DNA of 20,056 nucleotides from an uncultured Syntrophomonadaceae bacterium (GCA_944391275.1 CALXSZ010000041.1:1-20056); one strand, 5' to 3'. Counted from the stretch's first letter, positions 1 through 7,868 are shown. Numbers and translations: made by a program. The notes: a model not told the origin generated them from the letters alone.

Positions 1-1121
1 CTTCCCCCGTCTGCTTCCATCCACAAGTAATACAGCAAGCAACATACTACCAGTATCAACACAACCGCAAGAGTAATCTTGATAGCGCTATAAGGACGGT
101 TGCCCGTTACGCGTCCGGTCTCTCCGTTGATCGCATAAGCATATTTCTTCCCTCCATAACCAAAAAAAGAAGTATAAACAGGAAGCAACACATGTTTATA
201 CGTCACATTGGAACAGGTAACATCCAACGACAATACCTGTGCCTGTTGATATCCGCGCATTAAGATTTGTTGCGTCGCTTGGCTATGTAACGTATCGTAA
301 ATTTCTTTTTTGGCCTCTTCAAACCCTTCGTCCGCGCGCACCGTATAGTGTTCAGCTTTATAGCCGGACAAGTAAGCGGGCGAATAGGGTTTTAATTGAT
401 GAATGGTATTATACGGTTCCACCCCTTGAATAATAGCGGCGCCTTCCCGACGAGATGCACAAATTTGAATATCGTCAAAACCAGCAGAAACTACTCCAGA
501 TACCGGAAACCAATCAATCGTGGTCGTTTTTTGTCCATTCCCCCGATCTATGACCCGGACCCGACCGCCTCTTCCAAAATAATGACCAACAGCATCCGCA
601 TCAAAGGTCCAAAAAGGAATATAAATTCCCGTTAACTTCCCCTCTTGATATTCTTTTTTTAAAGCATTTGGGGCAAACCACCGCTTTTTAATCCATTGAT
701 GAAAAAGCTGCTGCGCTTCATATACATCAATTTTAAACGGAATAATTCCTTCCGGGGGGATACCGGCATGTTGTTTTTCCGCTGCAACATGCGAAGATCC
801 ACACATGGGGCATAGCAGCGCCGTATCTTGTGGTTCAAATACAATTTCCGCCCCACAGCTTTGACAATTAATCGAAGCAAATCCTTCAAACGGAACAGAA
901 TTTTTTTCTATTTCCTGATATTGGGAAAAATCATACTCTCTAATTTGTTGCGATATTGTCTCAATTTTTCCTTCATTCCCACAGGCAATACAGACAAACT
1001 GCTCTTTTCCAATATTGTATTGCATCATCCCGCCACAGCTTGGACAAGTAAACCGTTCAATATGTACCTGCGGTTTGTGCGACATATTTTGTTCAGAGGA
1101 ATCTTTCTTCGTTTTTTTCAT
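1..1121 (-). CDS. YdjG-like double zinc-ribbon membrane protein (3' end outside window)
   Basis: An open frame runs from an ATG at 1121 to the left edge (373 codons) with no stop, so the gene is partial at its C-terminus. Two zinc ribbons are visible: Cys26-x2-Cys29 with Cys44-x2-Cys47, and Cys86-x2-Cys89 with Cys104-x2-Cys107. A middle domain follows that contains GIYIPFWTFDA, and a hydrophobic membrane segment begins near residue 353 (TLAVVLILVVCCLL). This architecture matches the TFIIB-type zinc-ribbon membrane proteins often mislabelled as PriA/helicase-like, including B. subtilis YdjG. In B. subtilis ydjG lies directly after pspA and its product takes part in bringing PspA to the membrane; the order here is the same, pspA then this gene, with a 111-base gap. 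The ribosome site is weak (GGGTGATG). An overlapping ATG at 1131 is in another frame and soon stops. Family assignment is fairly secure; the PspA-partner role is inferred from context. Confidence 0.72.
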   Translation of the reverse strand, partial: MKKTKKDSSEQNMSHKPQVHIERFTCPSCGGMMQYNIGKEQFVCIACGNEGKIETISQQIREYDFSQYQEIEKNSVPFEGFASINCQSCGAEIVFEPQDTALLCPMCGSSHVAAEKQHAGIPPEGIIPFKIDVYEAQQLFHQWIKKRWFAPNALKKEYQEGKLTGIYIPFWTFDADAVGHYFGRGGRVRVIDRGNGQKTTTIDWFPVSGVVSAGFDDIQICASRREGAAIIQGVEPYNTIHQLKPYSPAYLSGYKAEHYTVRADEGFEEAKKEIYDTLHSQATQQILMRGYQQAQVLSLDVTCSNVTYKHVLLPVYTSFFGYGGKKYAYAINGETGRVTGNRPYSAIKITLAVVLILVVCCLLYYLWMEADGG

Positions 1122-1151
1122 TCTTTTTCATCACCCATTTTCAGATATATA

Positions 1152-1191
1152 GGAAAAGGAAGACCCTTTTAACAGAGGCTTTCCCCTTTTC
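1152..1191 (-). other. Imperfect inverted repeat between pspA and the zinc-ribbon gene
   Basis: On the minus strand GAAAAGG..AA.GCC can pair with the GG..TTCCTTTTC arm across a loop of about 10 bases, with a small bulge and one or two weak pairs. No T-run follows on the minus strand, so this is not a standard terminator. It could be an RNA stability or partial attenuation element between the two genes. This is a by-eye fold only. Confidence 0.3.
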
Positions 1192-1232
1192 ATTCTCTGC
1201 ACCCTGCTAACGGATCTTCCTCTTTTTTAATC

Positions 1233-1931
1233 TTATAACAATCCTAATTCCGCTTTTAATTTTAAAATTTCATCATCAACCGAATCGCCTTTTGCTTCCC
1301 CTGTTTGAGCATCATATTTTTCCGCCAAATCCGCAATATCTGATCCCGGAACCGACGATTTTTCCAATTCCGCACGCGCTTCCGCAGCATCGATCCGTTT
1401 TTGTAAATTGTCCATCATGCTGTCAAAACTTTCCAAGTGATTGGTATTCAACTTTTGATTCATCTCATTTAATTTTTCTTGTTGTTTGGCTACCAATAAT
1501 TTCGTCTTCATCTCTTGAAGCTTGCTTTGAGCCGTTTGAACATCTGCTGTTAGTTTGGTCGTCATCTGCCGCATTTTTTCAGAATTTTCTTTTGCCTCGA
1601 CATAGTCCTTTTGAAAATTCAAACGTTTGGCTTCCAATTCATTCTTATACGTCAAGAATTTTTTCGCATCGGCGTCGTTCCCTGCTTTTAATGCAGCCAC
1701 AACATAATTCCCAAATTTTTCAATTTCTTTTTCGCACTCGGACAATCTCCGAAAAGCAGCCTTTTCTTCCGCCATGATGGTTGCCGCTTCCGTTTTCACT
1801 TGGTCCAGATTCTGTTTGGCATCCCGTAAATATTTCTCTAAAAGTTCTTCTGCATTGTCATTCTCCAATTTACTCAAAATAGCATTGATGTTGGCACTCA
1901 TTACGTCGGCAAATCTTCCAATAATTCCCAT
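1233..1931 (-). CDS. pspA: Phage shock protein A (PspA/IM30 family)
   Basis: A 232-residue, almost entirely helical and charged protein. It begins MGIIGRFADVMSANINAIL, the membrane-binding amphipathic N-terminal helix typical of PspA/Vipp1/IM30, and continues with long coiled coil (about residues 25-185) and a C-terminal EILKLKAELGLL segment. Family members are bacterial ESCRT-III relatives that assemble on the inner membrane under envelope stress. An ATG two codons upstream (1937) sits one base from the GGAGG site, whereas the ATG at 1931 has seven bases between GGAGG and the start and gives the canonical N-terminus, so 1931 is chosen. A TATAAT-like -10 lies about 25 bases upstream, with no good -35, so the gene may have its own promoter or read on from ispA. 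The following gene is a YdjG-like zinc-ribbon protein, as in the B. subtilis pspA operon. Confidence 0.93.
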   Translation of the reverse strand: MGIIGRFADVMSANINAILSKLENDNAEELLEKYLRDAKQNLDQVKTEAATIMAEEKAAFRRLSECEKEIEKFGNYVVAALKAGNDADAKKFLTYKNELEAKRLNFQKDYVEAKENSEKMRQMTTKLTADVQTAQSKLQEMKTKLLVAKQQEKLNEMNQKLNTNHLESFDSMMDNLQKRIDAAEARAELEKSSVPGSDIADLAEKYDAQTGEAKGDSVDDEILKLKAELGLL

Positions 1932-2005
1932 ATTCATTCCTCCATTTCATTTATTATACTGAATTAATTTTCGATTTCTTACATTTTCTATTTCCATAAA
2001 ATCGT

Positions 2006-2911
2006 TTATTGCTTGCGTTGCAGAAGATTTTCGATAAACCAATGTAGAAAAGATGTATCTTGCGGAATTTTTTCCAAGGCACGAAGCGCTTGTTCCGTAT
2101 AAAACTCCGCTTTCTGGCGAGCCACATCCAAACCGTAGCGACTAACGTAGGTTGTTTTATGGTTCTTTTCATCGCTGCCAATATTTTTTCCTAAAAGGGT
2201 TTGATCCCCTACAACATCCAAAATATCATCCGTAATTTGGAATACCATTCCTAAATTTTGAGCATATGACGCAAGATATTTCATATGCTCCATCGGCATA
2301 GCGCCTAACATCGCCCCGGAAACGATTGAGTACTCAAATAACGCGCCGGTTTTCAACTGTTGCAGTCTCTCTAAAGGGACATCTTCCGGCAGCATCGTTT
2401 CGGAAGCCAAATCCATTTCCTGTCCGCCAATCATGCCTCGGCTCCCTGCCGCTGAAGCTAACAGTTGGATGACCTGTAAAACAGCTTGATCGGAAATTTT
2501 CTCTTCATTGCTGCAATACGTTAAAAGCCCAAAAGCCTTAGTGAGTAGAGCATCTCCAATCAGAATGGCCATCGCTTCCCCAAATTGCACATGACAAGTC
2601 GGGCGGCCGCGCCGTAAGACGTCGTTATCCATTGCCGGCAAATCATCATGAATCAGAGAATACGTATGCAAAAGTTCAATGGAGCAAGCCGCCGGCATAA
2701 CCGTTTCCGGGGGCAATCCCGCCAAAGCCGCTCCTTCAAGAACCAAAAGCGGACGGACTCTCTTCCCTCCGCCGCAGACTGCGTAGTGCATTCCCTCTTC
2801 AACCGTATTCGTAAAACCGTTGACATCCGGAGCTAAATACCTTTCTAAGGCCTGATCAATTTGCGTTTTTCTCTCTCGCAAATATTGCTGATACTTTTGC
2901 GTTTGTCGCAT
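2006..2911 (-). CDS. ispA: Polyprenyl (farnesyl/geranylgeranyl) diphosphate synthase
   Basis: A 301-residue trans-isoprenyl diphosphate synthase that condenses isopentenyl diphosphate with allylic diphosphates to make C15 (or C20) precursors for undecaprenol and other isoprenoids. The family motifs are all present: GGGKRVRPLL (isopentenyl diphosphate binding), the first aspartate-rich motif DDLPAMDND with the bacterial DDx4D spacing, the GDALLTKAF helix, and the second motif DDILD preceded by FQITDD. Length is normal for IspA. It follows xseB by 14 bases and has a purine-rich ribosome site (AGGGGTGG). The nusB-xseA-xseB-ispA order is common in Bacillota, where dxs frequently follows; here pspA is next instead. 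Chain length of the product cannot be settled by eye. Confidence 0.93.
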   Translation of the reverse strand: MRQTQKYQQYLRERKTQIDQALERYLAPDVNGFTNTVEEGMHYAVCGGGKRVRPLLVLEGAALAGLPPETVMPAACSIELLHTYSLIHDDLPAMDNDVLRRGRPTCHVQFGEAMAILIGDALLTKAFGLLTYCSNEEKISDQAVLQVIQLLASAAGSRGMIGGQEMDLASETMLPEDVPLERLQQLKTGALFEYSIVSGAMLGAMPMEHMKYLASYAQNLGMVFQITDDILDVVGDQTLLGKNIGSDEKNHKTTYVSRYGLDVARQKAEFYTEQALRALEKIPQDTSFLHWFIENLLQRKQ

Positions 2912-2925
2912 CGGCCCACCCCTTT

Positions 2926-3171
2926 TTAGTCTATTGGCACGTTTTTTTCCTCTATCTGAATGGGTTGTACCACAAAATCACCATTTATTTTTTCACTTAA
3001 TACGCCAATCTTGTTTTCCGTTTCTAAAAGAATCTTTTGGCAGGTCAAAGCCAATTTCATCCCTTCTTCATACACCTTAACCGAATCTTCCAACCCTAAA
3101 TCTCCTTGTTCTAAGGTTCGAGTAATCTCCTCCAATTTTTCTAATGCTTCATCAAACTTAATTTTCTTCAT
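2926..3171 (-). CDS. xseB: Exodeoxyribonuclease VII small subunit
   Basis: An 81-residue helical protein with the XseB pattern: FDEALEKLEEI near the N-terminus, LEQGDLGLEDSVKVYEEGM in the middle and a helix containing CQKILLETENKI. It binds the large subunit XseA to form exonuclease VII, which degrades single-stranded DNA in both directions. Its start overlaps the end of xseA by 14 bases, suggesting translational coupling and keeping subunit synthesis linked. Length is typical for the family (about 70-85 residues). Confidence 0.94.
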   Translation of the reverse strand: MKKIKFDEALEKLEEITRTLEQGDLGLEDSVKVYEEGMKLALTCQKILLETENKIGVLSEKINGDFVVQPIQIEEKNVPID

Positions 3172-4390
3172 GTAGCTCCTTCTTTAATACTTGAACTTGA
3201 ACTTTTCCGTCATACATATGAATCCATAATTGATCCTTTTCCTGTATGGAAGCCGCCCGATAAAGGTATTCATCGGCTCGCGTAACAACAGCATACCCTC
3301 GTTTTAACGTTTGTAAAGGATTTAAAGCCGCAAGCTGCGCTGCTTGTTTCTCCGTTCTTCTTTTGGCTTCCAAGCGATATTGCTGCATAGCATTCTGAAG
3401 TCTTTGGACCATTTTTACAACTTGCTGTTTTTTGGAATCCGTTACCCAACCCTTCACATGTTCTTGTAGATATTCCATACAATCATCAAAATTTAATTCT
3501 GCTTGACGCAGCTGACGTTTTAAGATGGAATGTAAATTTTGTTGATATGAACAAATTCGCCTGAATAATTCTGCGTCGTCGGGAACAGCCAATTGAGCGG
3601 CCTGCGTAGGAGTAGCAGCGCGTACATCTGCTGCAAGATCGGAAAGGGAATAATCCACTTCATGTCCAATCGCAGCAATAACAGGAATTTTCGAAGCATA
3701 AATCGCCCGTACCACTTCCTCCTCATTAAAAGCCTTCAAATCTTCGACGCTTCCTCCCCCGCGTCCAACAATGATAAGATCCACTTGTCCATACCGATTC
3801 ATCTGTTCAATCGCATTTTTTAAAGATGCGGCCGCCTCTTCTCCCTGCACCAAACTGTGGGCAATCACAATTTCGACCCCCGGTTGGCGCAGCCGTAAAA
3901 TACGTACCATATCTTTTAAAGCAGCTCCATACAAGGAAGTCACAAGACCAATGCGCGAGGCTCGAGCGGGAATGGATCGTTTGCGCTCAAGATCAAAAAT
4001 TCCCTCAGCCTGTAATTTTTGTTTGAGATATTCAAGCTTTAAGTAATACTCCCCCAATCCGGCCGGTTGAATATCTTCCACATAAAACTGATACCGTCCT
4101 TGTTTCTGATAAACCGAAACCGCTCCAGATAAATACACTTGCATGCCATCTTGCGGCACAAAAGGAAGTCGCTTTAACCAATTGGAAAATATGACGCAGC
4201 TAATCGAAGAAGTCGAATCTTTCAGCGTAAAATAACCATGCCCTGAACTACTATAAACTTTCATTCCGGCAATTTCTCCGCTTATCTGAATATGCTTCAG
4301 AAATAAATCCTGTTCCAGCAGGGAGGCAATATATTGATTTAATTCACTGACGCTATAAGGCTTCAACCCCGTCATATTTTTGCTGTTCAT
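3158..4390 (-). CDS. xseA: Exodeoxyribonuclease VII large subunit
   Basis: A 410-residue XseA. The N-terminal OB-fold begins with PYSVSELNQYIASLL and includes the SGEIAGMKVYSSSGHGYFTLKD strand region. The central catalytic domain carries IGLVTSLYGAALKDM, the glycine-rich GRGGGSVEDLKAFNEEEV motif and AIGHEVDYSLSDLAADVRA with ATPTQAAQL, all hallmarks of the family. A long coiled-coil region follows (about residues 280-370), then the C-terminal NPLQTLKRGYAVVTR segment. The ATG at 4390 has an AGGTGA site 10 bases upstream; a second ATG five codons inside lacks one. The gene overlaps the end of nusB by 38 bases and the start of xseB by 14, so the three are clearly one transcript. Confidence 0.95.
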   Translation of the reverse strand: MNSKNMTGLKPYSVSELNQYIASLLEQDLFLKHIQISGEIAGMKVYSSSGHGYFTLKDSTSSISCVIFSNWLKRLPFVPQDGMQVYLSGAVSVYQKQGRYQFYVEDIQPAGLGEYYLKLEYLKQKLQAEGIFDLERKRSIPARASRIGLVTSLYGAALKDMVRILRLRQPGVEIVIAHSLVQGEEAAASLKNAIEQMNRYGQVDLIIVGRGGGSVEDLKAFNEEEVVRAIYASKIPVIAAIGHEVDYSLSDLAADVRAATPTQAAQLAVPDDAELFRRICSYQQNLHSILKRQLRQAELNFDDCMEYLQEHVKGWVTDSKKQQVVKMVQRLQNAMQQYRLEAKRRTEKQAAQLAALNPLQTLKRGYAVVTRADEYLYRAASIQEKDQLWIHMYDGKVQVQVLKKELHEEN

Positions 4391-4781
4391 GATATTTTTT
4401 CACCTGATCCAACAGAGCATTGACAAAAGCCGGAGAATGTTCGTCCCCATACGTTTTTGTGATCTCGATTGCTTCGTCAATCGCAATCGGAGCGGGCACG
4501 TCTCCAAATAAAATTTCATAGCTTCCTATCCGCAGCACAACACGATCGACTGCAAACATCCGTTCAAGTTTCCAACTCTGAGAAAGTTGGCTTAAAAGCG
4601 TATCAATCTCTGCTTGGCGCTTGATCACGCCTTCAACCAAAGTCTGAGCATATTGAACATTTTCCTCGCTCATCTTTGTCTGTTCCAACAGCCATTCAAT
4701 CGCTTGCAAAGGTTCCGCGTTGACTTGATCGACTTGAAATAGTGTCTGAAACGCCAACTTTCTTGACTTTCTCCTGCTCAA
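4353..4781 (-). CDS. nusB: Transcription antitermination factor NusB (probable TTG start)
   Basis: NusB binds boxA RNA with NusE (S10) in antitermination of rRNA transcription. The helical NusB fold is evident: RKLAFQTLFQVD at the N-terminus, DRVVLRIGSYEILF in the middle and PIAIDEAIEITKTYGDEHSPAFVNALLD near the end. The longest open frame starts at an ATG at 4802 but has no ribosome site. The TTG at 4781 has AGAGG seven bases upstream and gives a start of (M)SRRKSRKLAF, matching the usual NusB beginning; that makes 142 residues, a normal length. The choice of start is inference from these two facts. The gene lies 83 bases after the DUF2273 gene and overlaps xseA by 38 bases. Confidence 0.92.
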   Translation of the reverse strand: MSRRKSRKLAFQTLFQVDQVNAEPLQAIEWLLEQTKMSEENVQYAQTLVEGVIKRQAEIDTLLSQLSQSWKLERMFAVDRVVLRIGSYEILFGDVPAPIAIDEAIEITKTYGDEHSPAFVNALLDQVKKYHEQQKYDGVEAL

Positions 4782-4864
4782 GTTTTTTCCTCTTTTCTCC
4801 ATTTACTAAAAAAGCTGTCTCAAAAATTATTTGATCCAGCCTTTTTATGGGGTTTCCGTAACGG

Positions 4865-5083
4865 CTAATCCCTATTACGAAACATTTGTTTAAAACCGTC
4901 CACCCCTGAATCATTATGATCCATCATTCTACCTATAATATAACCAATTCCCGTACAAACTGCAAGAAACACAGTCTTCCAAAATCCAAATAAAACAATA
5001 CTTAGCCCAATGATAAAACCACCAAGCATCCCTACTTTTCTTCCGGTATTTTCAGATAATAAAAATCGAAGCAGTTTTTCCAT
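4865..5083 (-). CDS. DUF2273 small membrane protein of the Asp23 cluster
   Basis: A 72-residue protein with one or two hydrophobic helices (GMLGGFIIGLSIVLFGF and FLAVCTGIGYIIGRMM), matching the DUF2273 family found beside amaP and asp23. Its function is not established; context suggests a role with the alkaline-shock protein complex at the membrane. The ATG at 5083 overlaps the amaP stop by one base (TGATG), and an immediately preceding GTG (5086) is a possible alternative start. No separate strong ribosome site is visible, so translation is probably coupled to amaP. Confidence 0.85.
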   Translation of the reverse strand: MEKLLRFLLSENTGRKVGMLGGFIIGLSIVLFGFWKTVFLAVCTGIGYIIGRMMDHNDSGVDGFKQMFRNRD

Positions 5084-5880
5084 CACGCTTTATTCGAATC
5101 CCCCTTCTTCTCTGTCTCTTCCGCCTTTGGAGCCTGTAAAGACATTTCCGCAGCCTCTTTTTTGGCTTCTGTTGGTTTTGCTTCCTCTTTTGGAGAAGGA
5201 GCCGATAATTTTTCGACAGGCACGTTATGATTCTTTTCTTCTTTCACGTTTTTCTTCTTGGAAGAAAAGAGCGTTTTTTTATTTTCTACAGCAGTTGGTT
5301 TCGAATTTACTGCTGCGGGATTTTCTTTTTTCACTGTAGAAGACGCCGTTCGCGACCGACTGACCGGAACAACATTTTCAACTAACAACGTAACATTGGT
5401 TACTTTTAATCCACTGACATAAATGAGGTGATCTTTTACGCGCTTTTGCATTTCTTCACACAGGCTCGGAACATTTTGTCGAGCTTCTACGGTTACATGC
5501 AGCCGAACTGAAATCCCTTTTCCGCCGCTATAAATTTCCGGCGTTACCTCGCGGATTCCCGGAACGCCTATTAGGGACTGCAAAACCATATTTTGCGCAG
5601 CTTTCACACTGACTGTAATTTTATGTCCCTTTTCCGTGGTAACTACTAAAACCTTTTTCTTGCGTCGATAAAACATGAGCAAGATCATAATCAGTGCAAT
5701 TAAAATCATTGCCAGCCCGATCGTAAGCGTTGCCATACGATTTTGTGTGGAATATTGCGTCAAAGTTGCAAACGCGCTAAAATAATCGCGATACCCTAAT
5801 GCCAATAGGGTAACCGCCGCTCCCAGGACGATTAATAATACATTATAAATAAAAAATATGACTTTCCAGACGAAACGCAA
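5083..5880 (-). CDS. amaP: Alkaline shock response membrane anchor protein AmaP
   Basis: A 265-residue protein with two N-terminal membrane helices (roughly residues 7-28 and 50-70), a basic junction YRRKKKV, an Asp23-like globular part (about 75-170: GKGISVRLHVTVEARQNVP) and a long Lys/Glu/Pro/Ala-rich tail of about 90 residues that looks disordered. In staphylococci AmaP anchors Asp23 to the membrane. The start is a TTG at 5880, with AGAGGGG (5889-5895) eight bases upstream; no usable ATG is near. It follows asp23 by 80 bases and is directly joined to the DUF2273 gene. The charged tail is longer than in many AmaP proteins and is the likely variable part. Confidence 0.88.
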   Translation of the reverse strand: MRFVWKVIFFIYNVLLIVLGAAVTLLALGYRDYFSAFATLTQYSTQNRMATLTIGLAMILIALIMILLMFYRRKKKVLVVTTEKGHKITVSVKAAQNMVLQSLIGVPGIREVTPEIYSGGKGISVRLHVTVEARQNVPSLCEEMQKRVKDHLIYVSGLKVTNVTLLVENVVPVSRSRTASSTVKKENPAAVNSKPTAVENKKTLFSSKKKNVKEEKNHNVPVEKLSAPSPKEEAKPTEAKKEAAEMSLQAPKAEETEKKGDSNKA

Positions 5881-5960
5881 AAGATCAGCCCCTCTATCTA
5901 TTTTATATTTTCTTTTACAACCTCTGTTCCCAAAAGATAAATTCTTTTTCTATTCTTTTT

Positions 5961-6371
5961 CTATTCCTTTTTCTCCGTTACTGCTTCCATTTCCTGTAGC
6001 GTTTCATTTTTTTGCGGCATCGCAATGGATACCACTTGCACGTTTATCCCTGAAACGACTAATCCTGTCATCATTTCTACAGCAGATTTTACGGCATTTT
6101 GTACATTAACCGCTACTTTGGGTATTTCAAATCCATATTGAACGACGATAAAAATATCAATTTTCGCTTGGTCTTCCGTAAGATCTACTTTAATTCCCTT
6201 AGCAAAATTCTTTTTTCCTAACTTTTCCGCCAGATCGGTTCCCCAACTTCCACTCATGGCCGAAACGCCTTCTACTTCGATGGCAGCCAATCCTGCAACC
6301 GTCGATATGACTTCTTCTGAAATGCGAATGGAGCCTTTATCATTAGAAATCTCTGTCTTTTTCATTTCCAT
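5961..6371 (-). CDS. Asp23/Gls24 family envelope stress response protein
   Basis: A cytosolic Asp23/Gls24 protein of about 136 residues. Diagnostic stretches are GSIRISEEVISTVAGLAAIEVEGV, GIKVDLTEDQAKIDIFIVVQYG and IPKVAVNVQNAVKSAVEMMTG, followed by VSGINVQVVSI. The family supports envelope homeostasis and is held at the membrane by AmaP, encoded next. The frame stays open up to an ATG at 6395, but the best ribosome site (AAAGGAG) lies inside that extension; a GTG at 6380, or the ATGs at 6371 and 6365, are better starts. I chose 6371, with moderate certainty. A terminator upstream (6468-6500) separates it from accC, so it probably begins a new transcription unit reaching through ispA. Confidence 0.9.
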   Translation of the reverse strand: MEMKKTEISNDKGSIRISEEVISTVAGLAAIEVEGVSAMSGSWGTDLAEKLGKKNFAKGIKVDLTEDQAKIDIFIVVQYGFEIPKVAVNVQNAVKSAVEMMTGLVVSGINVQVVSIAMPQKNETLQEMEAVTEKKE

Positions 6372-6408
6372 AATTTTCACCACACTCCTTTCCATTTATT
6401 GTACCATT

Positions 6409-6439
6409 ATCATAACACGTTCATACCAAAACTGGCAAC
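6409..6439 (-). promoter_or_regulatory. Possible promoter of the asp23-ispA operon
   Basis: On the minus strand TTGCCA (6439-6434) and TATGAT (6414-6409) resemble sigma-A -35 and -10 elements, but the spacer is 19 bases, longer than ideal. The site lies between the accC terminator and asp23, where a promoter is expected. Confidence 0.35.
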
Positions 6440-6467
6440 CAAGGTTTTATTTTTACATAAAAAGAAT

Positions 6468-6500
6468 AAAAAAACACCGAATTTTAACGTCCGGTGTTTC
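6468..6500 (-). terminator. Rho-independent terminator of the carboxylase operon
   Basis: Read on the minus strand, AAACACCG pairs with CGGTGTTT across a loop of about 11 bases and is followed by a T-rich run. It begins only about 8 bases beyond the TAA at 6508-6510, the expected original end of accC, and about 85 bases beyond the premature stop. This supports 6508 as the ancestral end of the gene. Confidence 0.8.
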
Positions 6501-6507
6501 TATCAAA

Positions 6508-6585
6508 TTAAAATCCGCTCATACGGCGTTGAATAAAATTCGTATAGACCTCCCCTTTATGGAAAAAGGCATTATCCAATACTTT
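6508..6585 (-). pseudogene. accC: Untranslated C-terminal remnant of accC beyond an in-frame TAA
   Basis: Continuing in the same frame past the accC stop (6588-6586) gives 25 more codons, KVLDNAFFHKGEVYTNFIQRR then MSGF, and a TAA at 6510-6508. This reads as the normal C-terminal end of biotin carboxylase after ...TTIPFHL. Adding it, plus one residue for the stop codon, would make 448 residues, the usual AccC length. The family normally has Leu directly after IPFH, and TAA is one base from the Leu codon TTA. The sequence therefore looks like recently disabled coding DNA; a sequencing error or readthrough are the alternatives. Confidence 0.8.
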
Positions 6586-7854
6586 TTAATGAAAGGGAAT
6601 CGTTGTGTCCACGCCTTCAATGATAAATTCTTTCAAAGCCCGCTGAATCCGAGCAATCGCTTGTTCTCGATTCTCTCCCCAAGCCAATAGTTTTGCAATC
6701 ATAGAATCATAAAAAGGCGGAATCGTATAACCCGTATAAACAGCAGAATCCACGCGAATTCCCGGGCCTCCAGGAACAATATACTTCGTAATTTTTCCCG
6801 GAGAAGGTCTGAAATCATTTTGAGGATCCTCCGCATTAATCCGGCATTCGATGACCCATCCGTTTCGTTTAATATCCTCCTGAGAATAACTTAACGGTTC
6901 ACCCGCAGCAATACGAATTTGTTCTTTTACAATGTCCACTCCCGTTAACATTTCCGTCACGCCATGCTCGACCTGAACCCTTGTATTCATTTCGATAAAA
7001 TAAAAATTCCGATTCACGTCAACCAGAAATTCAATGGTCCCGACACTAAAATAGCGGGCCGCCTTCGTCGCACGTACAGCCGTTTCTCCCATCGCCGTAC
7101 GCAACGCTTCATCCACAAACGTCGAAGGCGCCTCTTCCAATAATTTTTGATTGCGCCTTTGCAACGAACAATCCCTTTCCCCCAGATAAACCACATTCCC
7201 CATTTTATCCGCCATAATCTGGATCTCGATATGCCGGGGTTCCTCAATATATTTTTCAATATAAACTTCATCGTTTCCGAATGCCGCCTTCGCTTCCATA
7301 CGAGCCATATCCAGAGCTTCTTTGAGGTTCTGCCGATTGTGGGCCAAACGCATTCCCTTTCCACCGCCGCCAGCTGAAGCTTTAATCATCACAGGATACC
7401 CAATTTGCTCAGCAATCTTTTCCGCTTCCTCCAATGAAGTAATGGCCCCCGTACTTCCTGGAACCAACGGAACCTCCGCCTGCATAACCAATTCCCTCGC
7501 ACGGACTTTATCGCCCATTAAATCAATCGTCGCCGCGTCCGGTCCAATAAAAACGATATTATTGACTTCACATAACTCGCTAAAATAGGAATTCTCAGCC
7601 AAAAATCCATATCCCGGATGAATGGCTTCCGCGCCGGTAATCTTAGCCGCCGAAATAATATTCGGAATATTTAAATAACTATTTGCCGCCTTCGCTTCAC
7701 CCACACATATGGCTTCATCGGCTAATTTCACATGTAAACTCTCTTTATCCGCTACAGAATAAACCGCCACCGTCTGAATCCCTAACTCATGACAGGCTCG
7801 GATGATGCGAACGGCAATTTCTCCTCGATTCGCGATGAGTACCTTCTTAAACAT
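6586..7854 (-). CDS. accC: Biotin carboxylase AccC, truncated by premature stop
   Basis: A 422-residue ATP-grasp enzyme that carboxylates the biotin of a carrier protein using ATP and bicarbonate. It starts MFKKVLIANRGEIAVRIIRA, has the glycine-rich loop KASAGGGGKGMRLA, the catalytic-region motif FIEMNTRVQVEH and the C-terminal IECRINAEDP segment. It ends at IPFH with TAA, 26 codons short of the usual end, although the missing residues are still encoded in frame downstream (6585-6508). After VEH the sequence reads GVTE, where many homologues have PVTE. It has a GAGGTGAT ribosome site and begins 14 bases after the carboxyltransferase-carrier gene, so it most likely serves that protein as the split pyruvate carboxylase, and may also serve acetyl-CoA carboxylase. 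Whether the shortened enzyme folds and works is unknown. Confidence 0.92.
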   Translation of the reverse strand: MFKKVLIANRGEIAVRIIRACHELGIQTVAVYSVADKESLHVKLADEAICVGEAKAANSYLNIPNIISAAKITGAEAIHPGYGFLAENSYFSELCEVNNIVFIGPDAATIDLMGDKVRARELVMQAEVPLVPGSTGAITSLEEAEKIAEQIGYPVMIKASAGGGGKGMRLAHNRQNLKEALDMARMEAKAAFGNDEVYIEKYIEEPRHIEIQIMADKMGNVVYLGERDCSLQRRNQKLLEEAPSTFVDEALRTAMGETAVRATKAARYFSVGTIEFLVDVNRNFYFIEMNTRVQVEHGVTEMLTGVDIVKEQIRIAAGEPLSYSQEDIKRNGWVIECRINAEDPQNDFRPSPGKITKYIVPGGPGIRVDSAVYTGYTIPPFYDSMIAKLLAWGENREQAIARIQRALKEFIIEGVDTTIPFH

Positions 7855-7868
7855 CCTACCATCACCTC

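Noticed and set aside
1292..1777. 161-codon plus-strand open frame
   Set aside because: It is antisense to the clear pspA gene, has no ribosome site and a composition (Pro/Ser/Phe) typical of the reverse of a Glu/Lys-rich coding strand.
6256..6690. 144-codon plus-strand open frame
   Set aside because: It crosses asp23, the terminator and the accC end on the opposite strand, has no ribosome site and no recognisable domain.
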